The notes under the pieces: generated by a model | The model's database searches: none | What the model saw: the letters and a program-made list of their open reading frames with translations, nothing else | What the model was told of the DNA's origin: nothing | Position numbers and translations under genes: made by a program | NCBI GenBank assembly: GCA_025362155.1 | Contig: JANYHX010000119.1 | Location: 1-21,145 of the forward strand | Direction of reading: 5' to 3' | Origin: Gallionella sp. | GTDB taxonomy: Bacteria > Pseudomonadota > Gammaproteobacteria > Burkholderiales > Gallionellaceae | Length of the DNA: 21,145 bases | Shown here: in pieces, positions 8,085 through 15,976 of the stretch | How the letters are laid out: the number at the start of each line of letters is the position of its first letter | Numbering within the stretch: position 1 is the first letter of the stretch

Positions 8085-9254
8085 TTAACTGATTGATTGA
8101 TAATTGCAGTGCTGGCTGCTGAGGCGGGTTTGCGCCACCTTCAGATCAGTCGCATAATTTTCATTCAAGATTCTGCGCCAAGAACCCTTGCTTTCGGTAT
8201 CCAAATCCCAAAGCCCGCTGTTGTGCCAATGCTTCTCATTTTCCCAGTCCGGACGATCCAGTATCGGGTAGAGGCAAATGCCATCAACCGGTATTCCCTG
8301 GCTGCGTGCGATGCAAACTTCCTCGGCGATTTCCTTTATCCATTGCCCACGACCGCTGCCGACATGGCTGGTTTCGCCGATAAAAATAGGATGGTGGTAA
8401 CGATGATAGACTTCCGCCAATAGTTGATGCAGAGGCATGCGACGCGGATCGCCAAGATGCCAGTGCAAACGATCATTGGTTAAATATTCCCATTGATTTG
8501 AATGGTAGTAATTCACCCCGATGATATCCAGATATTTTGGATCACCGCCCAACTCCGGTGAGGCATAGCCGCCGATCATGTCCCAAGCTTCGAATTGCGA
8601 AGCCCGCTGCGCGTTGGCTGCGGGAGCCAAGTCAGGTCGATCAGGGGGGGCGATGATATGAATAATGGGATCCACATTGACGATACGCGCCCGCGGGTCG
8701 ACCAACCAAATAGCCTCGCAGGCGGCTATCGTTGCGCGTATCAGCTGACGTTTTAATTCGGCGTCGCGGCCCTTACCGTGGCTGGCGTAGGGATACATCA
8801 GCCCGGTGTGGCAAATCGCCCAGGATAAAAAAGAAATTTCATTGATCGGGTTGTAATAGGGCACTGCATTGCTATGTTCGCCAATAAAGCGCGCAACATT
8901 TCCGCAGAAACGTGCAAAACGATCCACAAATACTGTAGAAAATACGTCGATTTCTTCCGGCCAGCCATAATGGCATAGCGTCCATATAAGCTGAATACCG
9001 TGGTCATTAGCCGCTTTCAACATCGGCGTAATAGAAGAATAGTCGAATTGGCCGGAGCGCTCTATCAATGGCCAGCGCACGCTTTCACGCGCCGCTTCAA
9101 TCCCAACGCTGGGGAGTAATGCATAATCTTGTGCCACTTGGCGATCATGCTGCACGAAGGAGGTCATATCAAGACGCTTGCCGGATTCATTGATATGACA
9201 AGCCCCTTCGTATCCAGCCATCCAGAAAGATTTAAACAACGGCGGGTTCGACAT
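8085..9254 (-). CDS. Clan GH-A glycosidase, GH1-like
   Basis: A 389-residue TIM-barrel glycosidase. Visible landmarks are ESVRWPLIE near 57-65, the GH1-like strand LIWTLCHYGWPE at 89-100, an acid/base Glu in YYNPINEISF (E139), NYYHSNQWEY near 248-257, and a nucleophile Glu in IFIGETSHVG (E294). It is shorter than typical GH1 enzymes (about 450), so it is probably a divergent branch whose substrate cannot be named. No signal peptide is seen, so action is cytoplasmic. I chose ATG 9254 because GAGGGGC (minus strand, 9268-9262) stands seven bases before it; an in-frame ATG at 9278 has a poorer ribosome site. It is the first gene of the minus-strand galactose operon and faces the divergent dprE1-like operon. 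Confidence 0.85.
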   Translation of the reverse strand: MSNPPLFKSFWMAGYEGACHINESGKRLDMTSFVQHDRQVAQDYALLPSVGIEAARESVRWPLIERSGQFDYSSITPMLKAANDHGIQLIWTLCHYGWPEEIDVFSTVFVDRFARFCGNVARFIGEHSNAVPYYNPINEISFLSWAICHTGLMYPYASHGKGRDAELKRQLIRATIAACEAIWLVDPRARIVNVDPIIHIIAPPDRPDLAPAANAQRASQFEAWDMIGGYASPELGGDPKYLDIIGVNYYHSNQWEYLTNDRLHWHLGDPRRMPLHQLLAEVYHRYHHPIFIGETSHVGSGRGQWIKEIAEEVCIARSQGIPVDGICLYPILDRPDWENEKHWHNSGLWDLDTESKGSWRRILNENYATDLKVAQTRLSSQHCNYQSIS

Positions 9255-9448
9255 TACAATAGCCCCTCGTGCCAGCATCTTGTAAGTTTCTTAAATTTAT
9301 CCATGGGGTTGCACACTGTAATTGCTTGAAGGCGTAGGCCATTTTGTTGTCAATTTTGTATTTTTATTGTCTGCTTCTGTGCCCCTATATACTGTGCGTT
9401 CTCGTACATCCGAGTAAAAATTATTTATGTGGGAAGATACATGGTGCC
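9255..9448. promoter_or_regulatory. Divergent promoter region between the two operons
   Basis: This AT-rich 194-bp gap separates the starts of the minus-strand galactose/GT-FAD operon and the plus-strand dprE1-like operon, so it should hold both promoters. Plus-strand candidate: TTGTCT (9367-9372), 15 bases, TATACT (9388-9393). Minus-strand candidate: TTACAG (complement of 9316-9321), 16 bases, TAAATT (complement of 9294-9299). A consensus TTGACA is also present on the minus strand (complement of 9348-9353) but no good -10 box follows it. I see no convincing operator palindrome. The boxes are eye-picked and weak; the position as a shared regulatory region is firm. Confidence 0.5.
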
Positions 9449-10804
9449 ATGACCACATTAATTAAGCCGCTCTCCGGCTGGGGGCGCTATCCGGTACAGT
9501 CCTGCGAACTGGAGCGACCGGAACGTTATGCAGAATTACTGCCGAGTTCTGCCCGATTGATCACTCGCGGTCAGGGACGCAGCTATGGCGATGCGGCGTT
9601 GAATGAAAATGGCAGGGTGATGCTGACGGAACGCATCAATCGCCTGCTGGATTTTGATGTCAACAGCGGCATTTTGCGTGCCGAGGCGGGAGTGACACTG
9701 GCCGACATTTTGCCGGTAATCGTCCCCAAGGGCTGGTTCCTGCCGGTCACCCCCGGTACGAAATTTGTTTCCCTGGGTGGTTGCGTGGCCGCGGATGTGC
9801 ATGGCAAGAATCATCATTACCAAGGCTCGTTCGGCGATCACGTTTTGTCGCTGGAATTGATCCTGGCCGATAACAGTCAGCTGACCTGTTCCCCTGCCGA
9901 AAATATTGAGCTGTTCTGGGCTACTGTGGGTGGAATGGGGCTGACCGGTATTATCGGTGAAGTGACACTCCAGCTCATCGCAGTACAGAGTGCGCACATG
10001 ATGGTTCAACATCATGCCGCCAAAAATTTGCAACAGCTTTTTAAGCATCTGGAAAATTCAGCTTTGGATGATCGTTATGCAGTGGCCTGGATAGATAGCC
10101 TGGCGGATAGCAAAAATCTTGGACGGGGTATCGCCATGTTCGGCCATCATGCGGGCGCGCATGAAATACCAGCTGATTTTGGTGACGCGCTTACTATCAA
10201 GGCTAGACGTACGCGTTCTATTCCTTGCGATTTGCCAGGTTGGGCACTGAACCCACTGAGCATAGGGGCATTCAATGCACTGTATTACCAGCGTGAAGGC
10301 AATAAACAGCGACCGTTTCTGACTAGTTACGATCCATATTTTTATCCGCTGGATGCAATCCAGAATTGGAATCGCCTGTATGGCAAACATGGCTTCGTGC
10401 AATATCAATGCGTGATTCCGCAGCACACTGCGTTCGATGGCATCAAAGCCTTGCTGCAAGAATTATCTAACAGTCGCCGTCCTTCTTTTCTTGCGGTGCT
10501 GAAACGCTTTGGTGCGCAGGGCAGGGGCATGCTGTCTTTCCCGCTGGCGGGTTATACGCTGGCACTGGATTTGCCGATCCGGGATGAAGGATTATTTGTG
10601 TTGCTGAACAAGCTGGACGAGATTGTTGTACAGCATGGCGGACGAGTATATCTGGCCAAGGACGCGCGACTTTCCGCGGCATCGTTTCGTGCCATGTATC
10701 CGCGTTATGAGGAGTGGTTAAAGATCAAACAAACGGTTGATCCGCAAAACAGGTTCAGTTCCAGTCTGGCGCGCCGCCTGAAAATTTCGGGTGATGCAGC
10801 ATGA
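9449..10804 (+). CDS. dprE1: DprE1-like FAD-dependent polyprenyl-phospho-ribose 2'-oxidase
   Basis: Expected to oxidise polyprenyl-phosphoryl-beta-D-ribose at C2 to the 2-keto intermediate, the first half of the epimerisation to D-arabinose. The 451-residue protein starts IKPLSGWGRYPVQSCE and has the FAD motif RGQGRSYGDAA (40-50), the hallmark TPGTKFVSLGGCVAADVHGK (101-120) followed by NHHYQGSFGDH, and the C-terminal block YLAKDARL (K404, aligned with Lys418 of Mycobacterium tuberculosis DprE1) with FRAMYPRYEEWLKIK. The position of mycobacterial Cys387 appears to be Ala372 (GYTLALDLPI). ATG 9449 matches the family N-terminus; an in-frame TTG at 9344 would add an unrelated hydrophobic stretch and is rejected. 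Overlaps the reductase by ATGA. The true lipid substrate is inferred from family. Confidence 0.92.
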   Translation: MTTLIKPLSGWGRYPVQSCELERPERYAELLPSSARLITRGQGRSYGDAALNENGRVMLTERINRLLDFDVNSGILRAEAGVTLADILPVIVPKGWFLPVTPGTKFVSLGGCVAADVHGKNHHYQGSFGDHVLSLELILADNSQLTCSPAENIELFWATVGGMGLTGIIGEVTLQLIAVQSAHMMVQHHAAKNLQQLFKHLENSALDDRYAVAWIDSLADSKNLGRGIAMFGHHAGAHEIPADFGDALTIKARRTRSIPCDLPGWALNPLSIGAFNALYYQREGNKQRPFLTSYDPYFYPLDAIQNWNRLYGKHGFVQYQCVIPQHTAFDGIKALLQELSNSRRPSFLAVLKRFGAQGRGMLSFPLAGYTLALDLPIRDEGLFVLLNKLDEIVVQHGGRVYLAKDARLSAASFRAMYPRYEEWLKIKQTVDPQNRFSSSLARRLKISGDAA

Positions 10805-11538
10805 GTGAAAGGGTATTGATATTAGGCGCCACTTCGGCGATCGCCCGTGCCACGGCTGCCGCCTTTGCCGCGCGCGGTGCGGCCTTGTATCTGGCTTCAC
10901 GCGATGCGGATGAGTTGCAGCGCATCGCTGCGGATTTGCGGCTGCGCTATGACGTGGAAGTACGTTATGGCTTGTTTGATGCTGAAGCGACTGAAAGTCA
11001 CGAAGCATTTTTTAAATCTGTTATTCAACATATGCCCACTCTTTCCGGCGTGGTATTGGCTTTTGGTTATCTCGGCAATCAACAGGCAGCGCAAGATTTT
11101 AGCGTGGGCGCGAAAGTGATCACCAGCAACTTTACCGGTGCAGTATCTATCCTGAGTCACTGCGCGAATTATTTCGAGACGTTGCAGAGCGGTTTCATCA
11201 TCGGTATTTCTTCGGTGGCCGGAGATCGCGGCAGGCAAAGCAACTATATGTATGGTGCCGCAAAAGGCGCGCTCAGCCTGTATCTGCAAGGGCTCCGTAA
11301 CCGCCTGTTTGTCAGGGGTGTGCGGGTTATCACTATCAAGCCTGGGTTTGTCGATACGGCCATGACATTCGGGCTTCCCGGTTTATTTTTAGTCGCCTCT
11401 CCGCAACACATCGGCGAACGTATTGTGGCCACCTTGGGTAAGTCGGCAGACGTAGTTTATCTTCCGAGTTTCTGGCGTTACATCATGCTGATCATCAAAC
11501 ATATTCCAGAACCTGTTTTCAAGCGGATGAAATTGTGA
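10801..11538 (+). CDS. dprE2: DprE2-like short-chain dehydrogenase (keto-sugar reductase)
   Basis: A 245-residue short-chain dehydrogenase/reductase. It has a nucleotide-binding turn LILGATSAIARAT at 6-18 (Ala/Ile/Ala in place of the usual Gly pattern, as in DprE2-type members), a Ser pair in IGISSVAG (S137, S138) and the catalytic YGAAK (Y151, K155). C-terminal residues after PGFVDTAMTF continue into a hydrophobic and basic tail ending FKRMKL that could touch the membrane. By family and position directly after the oxidase it should reduce the 2-keto lipid sugar with NAD(P)H to the arabino form. Its start overlaps the oxidase stop (ATGA) and its stop overlaps the next start (GTGA), so the three genes are translationally coupled. 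Confidence 0.9.
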   Translation: MSERVLILGATSAIARATAAAFAARGAALYLASRDADELQRIAADLRLRYDVEVRYGLFDAEATESHEAFFKSVIQHMPTLSGVVLAFGYLGNQQAAQDFSVGAKVITSNFTGAVSILSHCANYFETLQSGFIIGISSVAGDRGRQSNYMYGAAKGALSLYLQGLRNRLFVRGVRVITIKPGFVDTAMTFGLPGLFLVASPQHIGERIVATLGKSADVVYLPSFWRYIMLIIKHIPEPVFKRMKL

Positions 11539-12152
11539 GTATGCCGGGAGTGGAAAAGCCGGTCGTGGCGGCATTCGATTTCGATGGCACCTTGACGCAT
11601 CGCGACACTTTGGTGCCGTTCCTGTTGCAGGTTGTCGGCTTGGGTCATTTTGTTCGCAATGCATTCGTATTGCTTCCGACGCTTTCGGCTTACGGTCTGC
11701 GCATAATCCGCAATGACGTAGCCAAACAACGCGTACTCAGCCGATTTTTTGCCGGTATGCATATCGACACCTTGCGGGGCAAGGCGACAGAGTTTGCCGA
11801 ACACCAATTACCGGGACTGATACGCCCGGAAGCGGCACGGCGCTTTGCTTGGCACAAACAACAGGGACATCGCTGTATCGTGATCAGCGCATCGCTGGAA
11901 ATTTATGTGCGGCCTTGGGCACTGAGCAAAGGCTTTGATGATGTACTGGCTACACAACTGGAAACACGAGCGGACGGAAGCGTTAGCGGAAACCTGTTGG
12001 GAGAAAACTGTTTTGGCAGCGAAAAAGTAAAACGACTGGACGCATTGCTGGGGGCAAGAAGCAGCTATATTTTGTATGCCTATGGCGACAGCCGAGGAGA
12101 TAAAGAATTGCTGTCCGTAGCCGACCATGCCTATTACCGAAAGATGAACTGA
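11535..12152 (+). CDS. HAD-superfamily (IB, SerB-like) phosphatase, likely lipid-sugar phosphatase
   Basis: A 205-residue haloacid-dehalogenase phosphatase. Motif I is AAFDFDGTLTHRD (D15 nucleophile, D17), motif II is IVISAS (S118), motif III is the Lys in GSEKVKRL (K164), and motif IV is YGDSRGDKELL (D185, D189). Together these make a complete Mg2+-dependent active site. It sits within the DprE-like set and no PgpB-type phosphatase is seen, so the likely task is removal of the 5-phosphate from polyprenyl-phospho-5-phosphoribose made by the UbiA-type enzyme. That role is inference; SerB-like enzymes act on many small phosphates. GTG at 11535 overlaps the reductase stop; an ATG two codons on (11541) is the alternative start. 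Lacks signal peptide. Confidence 0.85.
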   Translation: MSMPGVEKPVVAAFDFDGTLTHRDTLVPFLLQVVGLGHFVRNAFVLLPTLSAYGLRIIRNDVAKQRVLSRFFAGMHIDTLRGKATEFAEHQLPGLIRPEAARRFAWHKQQGHRCIVISASLEIYVRPWALSKGFDDVLATQLETRADGSVSGNLLGENCFGSEKVKRLDALLGARSSYILYAYGDSRGDKELLSVADHAYYRKMN

Positions 12153-12158
12153 AAGCAA

Positions 12159-14069
12159 ATGAAAGTGGACATTCTGACGGCGCGTATGCGACAACTTTTC
12201 CCTGCTTGGCTACTCCCTGGACTCCTGGTGTTGATCAGTGCTGCAGCTGTGTTAGCTGCTTACTGGCCGACGCTACACTACATCTTTATTTCTGACGATA
12301 CTGTTTACATCACGGAAAACACCAGGCTGTTGGAGTTGCCCTTCAACGAATTGTGGCGCCTCTTTATCGAGCCATATAACCATTATTCCGAATTTCTTCC
12401 GCTGCGCGAACTTTCTTACTGGTTCGACATCACGCTGTTTGGCCTGAACGCAGCTGCGTTCCGCATGCACAACATTATTTTATATCTGCTGTGCCTGCCG
12501 TTGGTCTATGCCATTTCCTCAAACTTGTGGCGATACTTTTGTGCGGCAGACGCCGCGAGCGCGCCTTGGGCAGCAGCGGCCATTACCGTATTATTTGCGC
12601 TGCATCCCTCGCATACCGAAGCAGTAGTATGGATCAGCGGCCGCAAAGATGTGCTTTCAACGCTGCTTTCGCTGTTCGCCATATGGTTTGCCGTGCGGGC
12701 AAAGCGTGAACAGGGTCTTGCTGCGCCGCATGCAATAGCCAGCTTGGCGGCACTACTAGCGGCGATGCTTGCCAAGGCCTCGGCTTTTGCGGTGGCGCCC
12801 ATCATTGCTCTGCTTTGGATGATGTTCTGGTTCAATATACCCGCGCCACAGCGGCGCAATTCGATATTGTTGTGGCCGCTTGCCAGCCTGTTATTGGCAG
12901 GGTGCATGGCGCTGATTTTTGCGACTATCATCCCGACAAAGATCCCCTTCTATTTTGGAATTGAAGCAGTCACCAGGTCACTAGCGGTATTGGGGTGGTT
13001 GGCTAGACTTGCCGTGAGCCCGGAAAGCCGACACTTTTTTTACCCGGTACTGGAAGATCCGAATCTGACTGTCATGGTCATCCTTGGCGCAGTAGTTTTA
13101 TTGGCTGCGCTGGCGGTCAGTGCAAGAGTGCTTATGCGCAAGCGACTGTGGCTTGAGGGATTTGCGATACTTGTTTTTTTTCTGCTCTGCCTGCCCAGTA
13201 TTCAACTGATACCTTACCAGCCGCCTTCACTCGTTTCAGACCGCTGGTTAGCCCTTGCGGTATGGCCCAGCACGCTGTTGATCGTCGCATTGGCATGGCA
13301 TTTAAAGTCGGCGCCCCGCGCAGTCCTATTTGTTGTGATTGGGCTGGCATGGGGTTACCAAAGTATCGAACGCTCCCGGGATTGGCGAAATTTAGAAACA
13401 CTGATAGATGCCGATGTTCGAGCCTATCCGGGATATTATTTACCTGCGGCACATAAAATTATTTATGTGCAATTGAGGAGAGGCCTGCGCCGCGAGGCAA
13501 TTGAAACCGCCAATACCATCTCGGATACCGCTGCAAGGAATATCATGATCGAACTGGTCAAGACTGATTATGCGGTACGGGACATTGCAGTAGCCACTGG
13601 CAATCCTCAAGGAGCAATGACGCTATTGAGTAAATTAGAACTGGACATTAAACCCCCGGAGCAAACAAAGTGGAATACGGCTATGAAGAATTTTTGGTCA
13701 ATTACAGGATTTGCGGTAATCGGTGAATGGGAATCACTGGCCAAACAATTTCCTGATGCCGCGCCGGTACACTACAACACGGGCTTGTGGTTATTGAAGG
13801 TGCATAAATATAAAGAAGCGGTTGTCCATTTGCGCAGCGCGATCGAGTCTGGGCATCTTTCGGAACCTGCACGCGGACCAGCGTTGAAAAATCTCGGCCT
13901 GGCACTGATAGGCGCAGGGGATATCGCCGCAGCAGAAGCCCCATTACGCGCTGCCTTGCAACAGGTACCGCCAGATTTGCGTGCATATTGTCCGCTCGCA
14001 GAGGTCTATAGACATACTGGTCGGATCGAAGAAGCCACACGTGGCGATGCCGCATGTCCCCCTGAATGA
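12159..14069 (+). CDS. Polytopic GT-C glycosyltransferase (TMTC-like) with C-terminal TPRs
   Basis: A 636-residue inner-membrane protein. After the first membrane helix (about 17-35) comes an outward loop with acidic pair SDDTVYITENTRL (D46, D47), as in GT-C enzymes, then LPLRELSYWFD and the highly conserved LHPSHTEAVVWISGRKDVLS at 148-167, typical of TMTC-type proteins. About ten membrane helices extend to residue 400; a soluble region with TPR-like helices follows (clearest about 535-630, KNLGLALIGAGDIAAAEAPL). GT-C enzymes move sugars from polyprenyl-phosphate donors onto periplasmic acceptors, so it is the natural user of the donor made by its neighbours. Acceptor (protein, lipid or glycan) is unknown. 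It follows the HAD gene by 6 bp. A paralogue ends at the left edge of the window. Confidence 0.85.
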   Translation: MKVDILTARMRQLFPAWLLPGLLVLISAAAVLAAYWPTLHYIFISDDTVYITENTRLLELPFNELWRLFIEPYNHYSEFLPLRELSYWFDITLFGLNAAAFRMHNIILYLLCLPLVYAISSNLWRYFCAADAASAPWAAAAITVLFALHPSHTEAVVWISGRKDVLSTLLSLFAIWFAVRAKREQGLAAPHAIASLAALLAAMLAKASAFAVAPIIALLWMMFWFNIPAPQRRNSILLWPLASLLLAGCMALIFATIIPTKIPFYFGIEAVTRSLAVLGWLARLAVSPESRHFFYPVLEDPNLTVMVILGAVVLLAALAVSARVLMRKRLWLEGFAILVFFLLCLPSIQLIPYQPPSLVSDRWLALAVWPSTLLIVALAWHLKSAPRAVLFVVIGLAWGYQSIERSRDWRNLETLIDADVRAYPGYYLPAAHKIIYVQLRRGLRREAIETANTISDTAARNIMIELVKTDYAVRDIAVATGNPQGAMTLLSKLELDIKPPEQTKWNTAMKNFWSITGFAVIGEWESLAKQFPDAAPVHYNTGLWLLKVHKYKEAVVHLRSAIESGHLSEPARGPALKNLGLALIGAGDIAAAEAPLRAALQQVPPDLRAYCPLAEVYRHTGRIEEATRGDAACPPE

Positions 14070-14083
14070 ATAGGAATAGTGTA

Positions 14084-14125
14084 ATGAAAGTATCTGGACT
14101 ATTGTTTCTGTTGTTCTGTATATAA
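14084..14125 (+). CDS. Possible 13-codon hydrophobic peptide between GT-C and UbiA genes
   Basis: ATG 14084 to TAA 14125 encodes MKVSGLLFLLFCI, with an AGGA-type ribosome site nine bases upstream of the ATG. It sits alone in the 69-bp gap before the UbiA-type gene. It looks like a truncated signal peptide: a remnant of a lost gene, a leader that affects ribosome traffic to the next gene, or chance. The evidence is only the start, ribosome site and hydrophobic content. Confidence 0.2.
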   Translation: MKVSGLLFLLFCI

Positions 14126-14138
14126 CCCTGCCAAGAAA

Positions 14139-15011
14139 ATGAAAAAAATATTCGAGTTACTGCGGCTGATGCGCCCCTATCAGTGGGTGAAAAATGCCTT
14201 CATATTTACCGGCTTGTTGTTTGGCCATGCTTGGCATGACCCACAGTTGGTTGCACAGGTAATCATTGTCTTCCTCGCATTCTGTTTGGTGTCCAGCGCG
14301 ATTTATACCTTCAACGACATCATTGATTTGGAGCAGGATAAACAGCATCCCAAAAAATGCTTGCGGCCATTGGCGTGCGGATCGGTCACTATGCCCGCTG
14401 CCGTGATGCTCGCAGCATTGCTGGGTGGGTTGGGTTTAATGCTGGCGTATTCGGCCGCGCCTAAGGTGCTGGTAATTCTGATCGGATATGCGCTGATGAA
14501 CATCGCTTATTCACTTTGGCTCAAACATGTGGTGATTCTGGATGTTTTTATTATTGCTACCGGCTTCATGCTACGCATTCTTGCGGGCACGCTGGGAGTG
14601 GGTATCCCGCCTTCGCAGTGGCTGTTGCTGTGCGGTCTGATGGTGACGCTGTTTCTTGGTTTTACCAAACGCCGCGCGGAAATCATAGCGTTGACTGATG
14701 ATAAAACCGCGCACCGTAAAGTACTGGAACATTACAGTCCGGTGCTACTGGACAAAATGATCGGGATTACGGCAGCGGGTCTGATCATGAGTTATAGCCT
14801 ATACACCATGAATCCCGACACCATACGCATCCACAACACACCCAATTTGATTTACACCGTGCCGTTCATGATGTACGGGGTATTTCGTTACATCTATCTG
14901 TTGCATCACCAGAGCCGTGGCGGCGACCCATCGCATGATCTGGTGCGTGATCCACATTTGTTCGCGGTGGTAGTCGCATGGCTGCTGGCGACCATACTGT
15001 TGATCGCATGA
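14139..15011 (+). CDS. UbiA-family polyprenyl-phosphate phosphoribosyltransferase (DPPR synthase-like)
   Basis: A 290-residue UbiA-superfamily membrane enzyme with about eight or nine helices. The diphosphate/Mg2+ motif is YTFNDIIDLEQDKQHPKKCL (56-75). The HP-K-RP-A pattern after the aspartates is that of decaprenyl-phosphate 5-phosphoribosyltransferase (Rv3806c type), not of ubiquinone or heme prenyltransferases. The second acidic region is LKHVVILDVFIIATGFMLR (128-146), followed by FTKRRAEI. It should transfer 5-phosphoribose from PRPP to a polyprenyl phosphate on the inner face of the membrane, the entry step for the HAD, DprE1-like and DprE2-like enzymes encoded upstream. Its ribosome site is weak. 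The stop overlaps the next start as ATGA. Confidence 0.9.
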   Translation: MKKIFELLRLMRPYQWVKNAFIFTGLLFGHAWHDPQLVAQVIIVFLAFCLVSSAIYTFNDIIDLEQDKQHPKKCLRPLACGSVTMPAAVMLAALLGGLGLMLAYSAAPKVLVILIGYALMNIAYSLWLKHVVILDVFIIATGFMLRILAGTLGVGIPPSQWLLLCGLMVTLFLGFTKRRAEIIALTDDKTAHRKVLEHYSPVLLDKMIGITAAGLIMSYSLYTMNPDTIRIHNTPNLIYTVPFMMYGVFRYIYLLHHQSRGGDPSHDLVRDPHLFAVVVAWLLATILLIA

Positions 15012-15976
15012 GGCATACTATTCTGAGCGGCTGGCGTTTCCGCGCGCTGTTGCTGATTGTGCTGTTGAGCGCCATTGGTTATCTGGTGTTTTCCATATGG
15101 GGGGGCTGGCATGAAGTGGTTGCGGCGATGGTGCGGGTGGGCTTTACTGGAATGGTCATTGTGCTGACGCTTTCACTGGTCAATTACGGATTGCGCTTTG
15201 TGCGCTGGCAAAAATTCCTCGCGTTGCTCGGGCATCGTGTTTACACGCCGGAAAGCCTGCGCATTTACATCGCGGGATTCGGCCTGACCATATTGCCTGG
15301 CAAGGCTGGGGAAGCGATACGCAGTTTGTTCCTAAAGCATCATGGCATTTCCTATCCGGAAAGTCTGGCGGCTTTTTTTTCGGAGCAATTTTCCAATCTC
15401 ATCAGCATGCTGATGTTAGTCTCTATCGGTTTGTGGTTGTATCCGCCTGCTAAGCCTTTGGTCGTGATTCTTGCAACGTTAATTGTGACCGGTTTGGTCG
15501 TTCTGCAGCAAACCAAATGGCTGAAAGCGCTGAAGACCGTTGCGCAGAATCGCTTGCCGGGTCGGCTGGGCAAGTTAGTCCATCACGGCATTGAAATCGT
15601 GCTGCATTCCGGGCGTTGCTTTCGTCTGCCCATGTTGCTGTATGGAATTGTCCTTGGGCTGGTTGCGTGGGGCTCAGAGGGCGTGGCTTTTTACTACATC
15701 ATGCATGTTTTGGGCAGCGATCTGTCGCTGCCCACGGCACTGTTCATTTATGCTTTCTCGATACTGGTCGGCGCACTAAGCTTTCTGCCTGGGGGCTTGG
15801 GCGGGGCTGAAGTCACCATGGTAACATTGCTCATATTAAATAATGTCGCGCAACCTCAGGCCGTTGCCGCAACTGTATTAATCCGGCTGGCGACGTTGTG
15901 GTTTGCCGTTGCGTTGGGCGTGTTTGCGCTGACTCTGCCCGAGCAGGAAACGGCAGTCGAAAAAAACAATCCATGA
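15008..15976 (+). CDS. Flippase-like integral membrane protein (LPG synthase TM region / UPF0104)
   Basis: A 322-residue polytopic protein of the family that includes the membrane part of lysylphosphatidylglycerol synthase (MprF). Family features are LRFVRWQKFLALLG (62-75), GLTILPGKAGEAIRS near 92-106, AAFFSEQFSNL near 121-131 and the conserved LPGGLGGAEVT near 260-270. It has no soluble aminoacyltransferase domain. In glycan clusters such proteins are proposed to move lipid-linked sugars across the membrane, which would fit between the cytoplasmic enzymes and the outward-facing GT-C protein; this is inference. I chose ATG 15008 because it overlaps the UbiA-type stop (ATGA), as do other genes of this operon; an upstream in-frame ATG at 14978 lies inside that gene. 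Confidence 0.82.
   Translation: MRHTILSGWRFRALLLIVLLSAIGYLVFSIWGGWHEVVAAMVRVGFTGMVIVLTLSLVNYGLRFVRWQKFLALLGHRVYTPESLRIYIAGFGLTILPGKAGEAIRSLFLKHHGISYPESLAAFFSEQFSNLISMLMLVSIGLWLYPPAKPLVVILATLIVTGLVVLQQTKWLKALKTVAQNRLPGRLGKLVHHGIEIVLHSGRCFRLPMLLYGIVLGLVAWGSEGVAFYYIMHVLGSDLSLPTALFIYAFSILVGALSFLPGGLGGAEVTMVTLLILNNVAQPQAVAATVLIRLATLWFAVALGVFALTLPEQETAVEKNNP

Noticed and set aside
9344..9448. Longer start (TTG 9344) for the DprE1-like gene, adding a hydrophobic N-terminus
   Set aside because: The added residues do not resemble the family, TTG is a rare start, and the stretch covers the AT-rich promoter region. ATG 9449 matches the usual N-terminus.
15898..15972. Longer start for the acyltransferase
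   Set aside because: The extra 25 residues overlap the flippase-like gene and are Cys/Arg-rich with no membrane character; ATG 15973 gives the canonical family start and an ATGA overlap.
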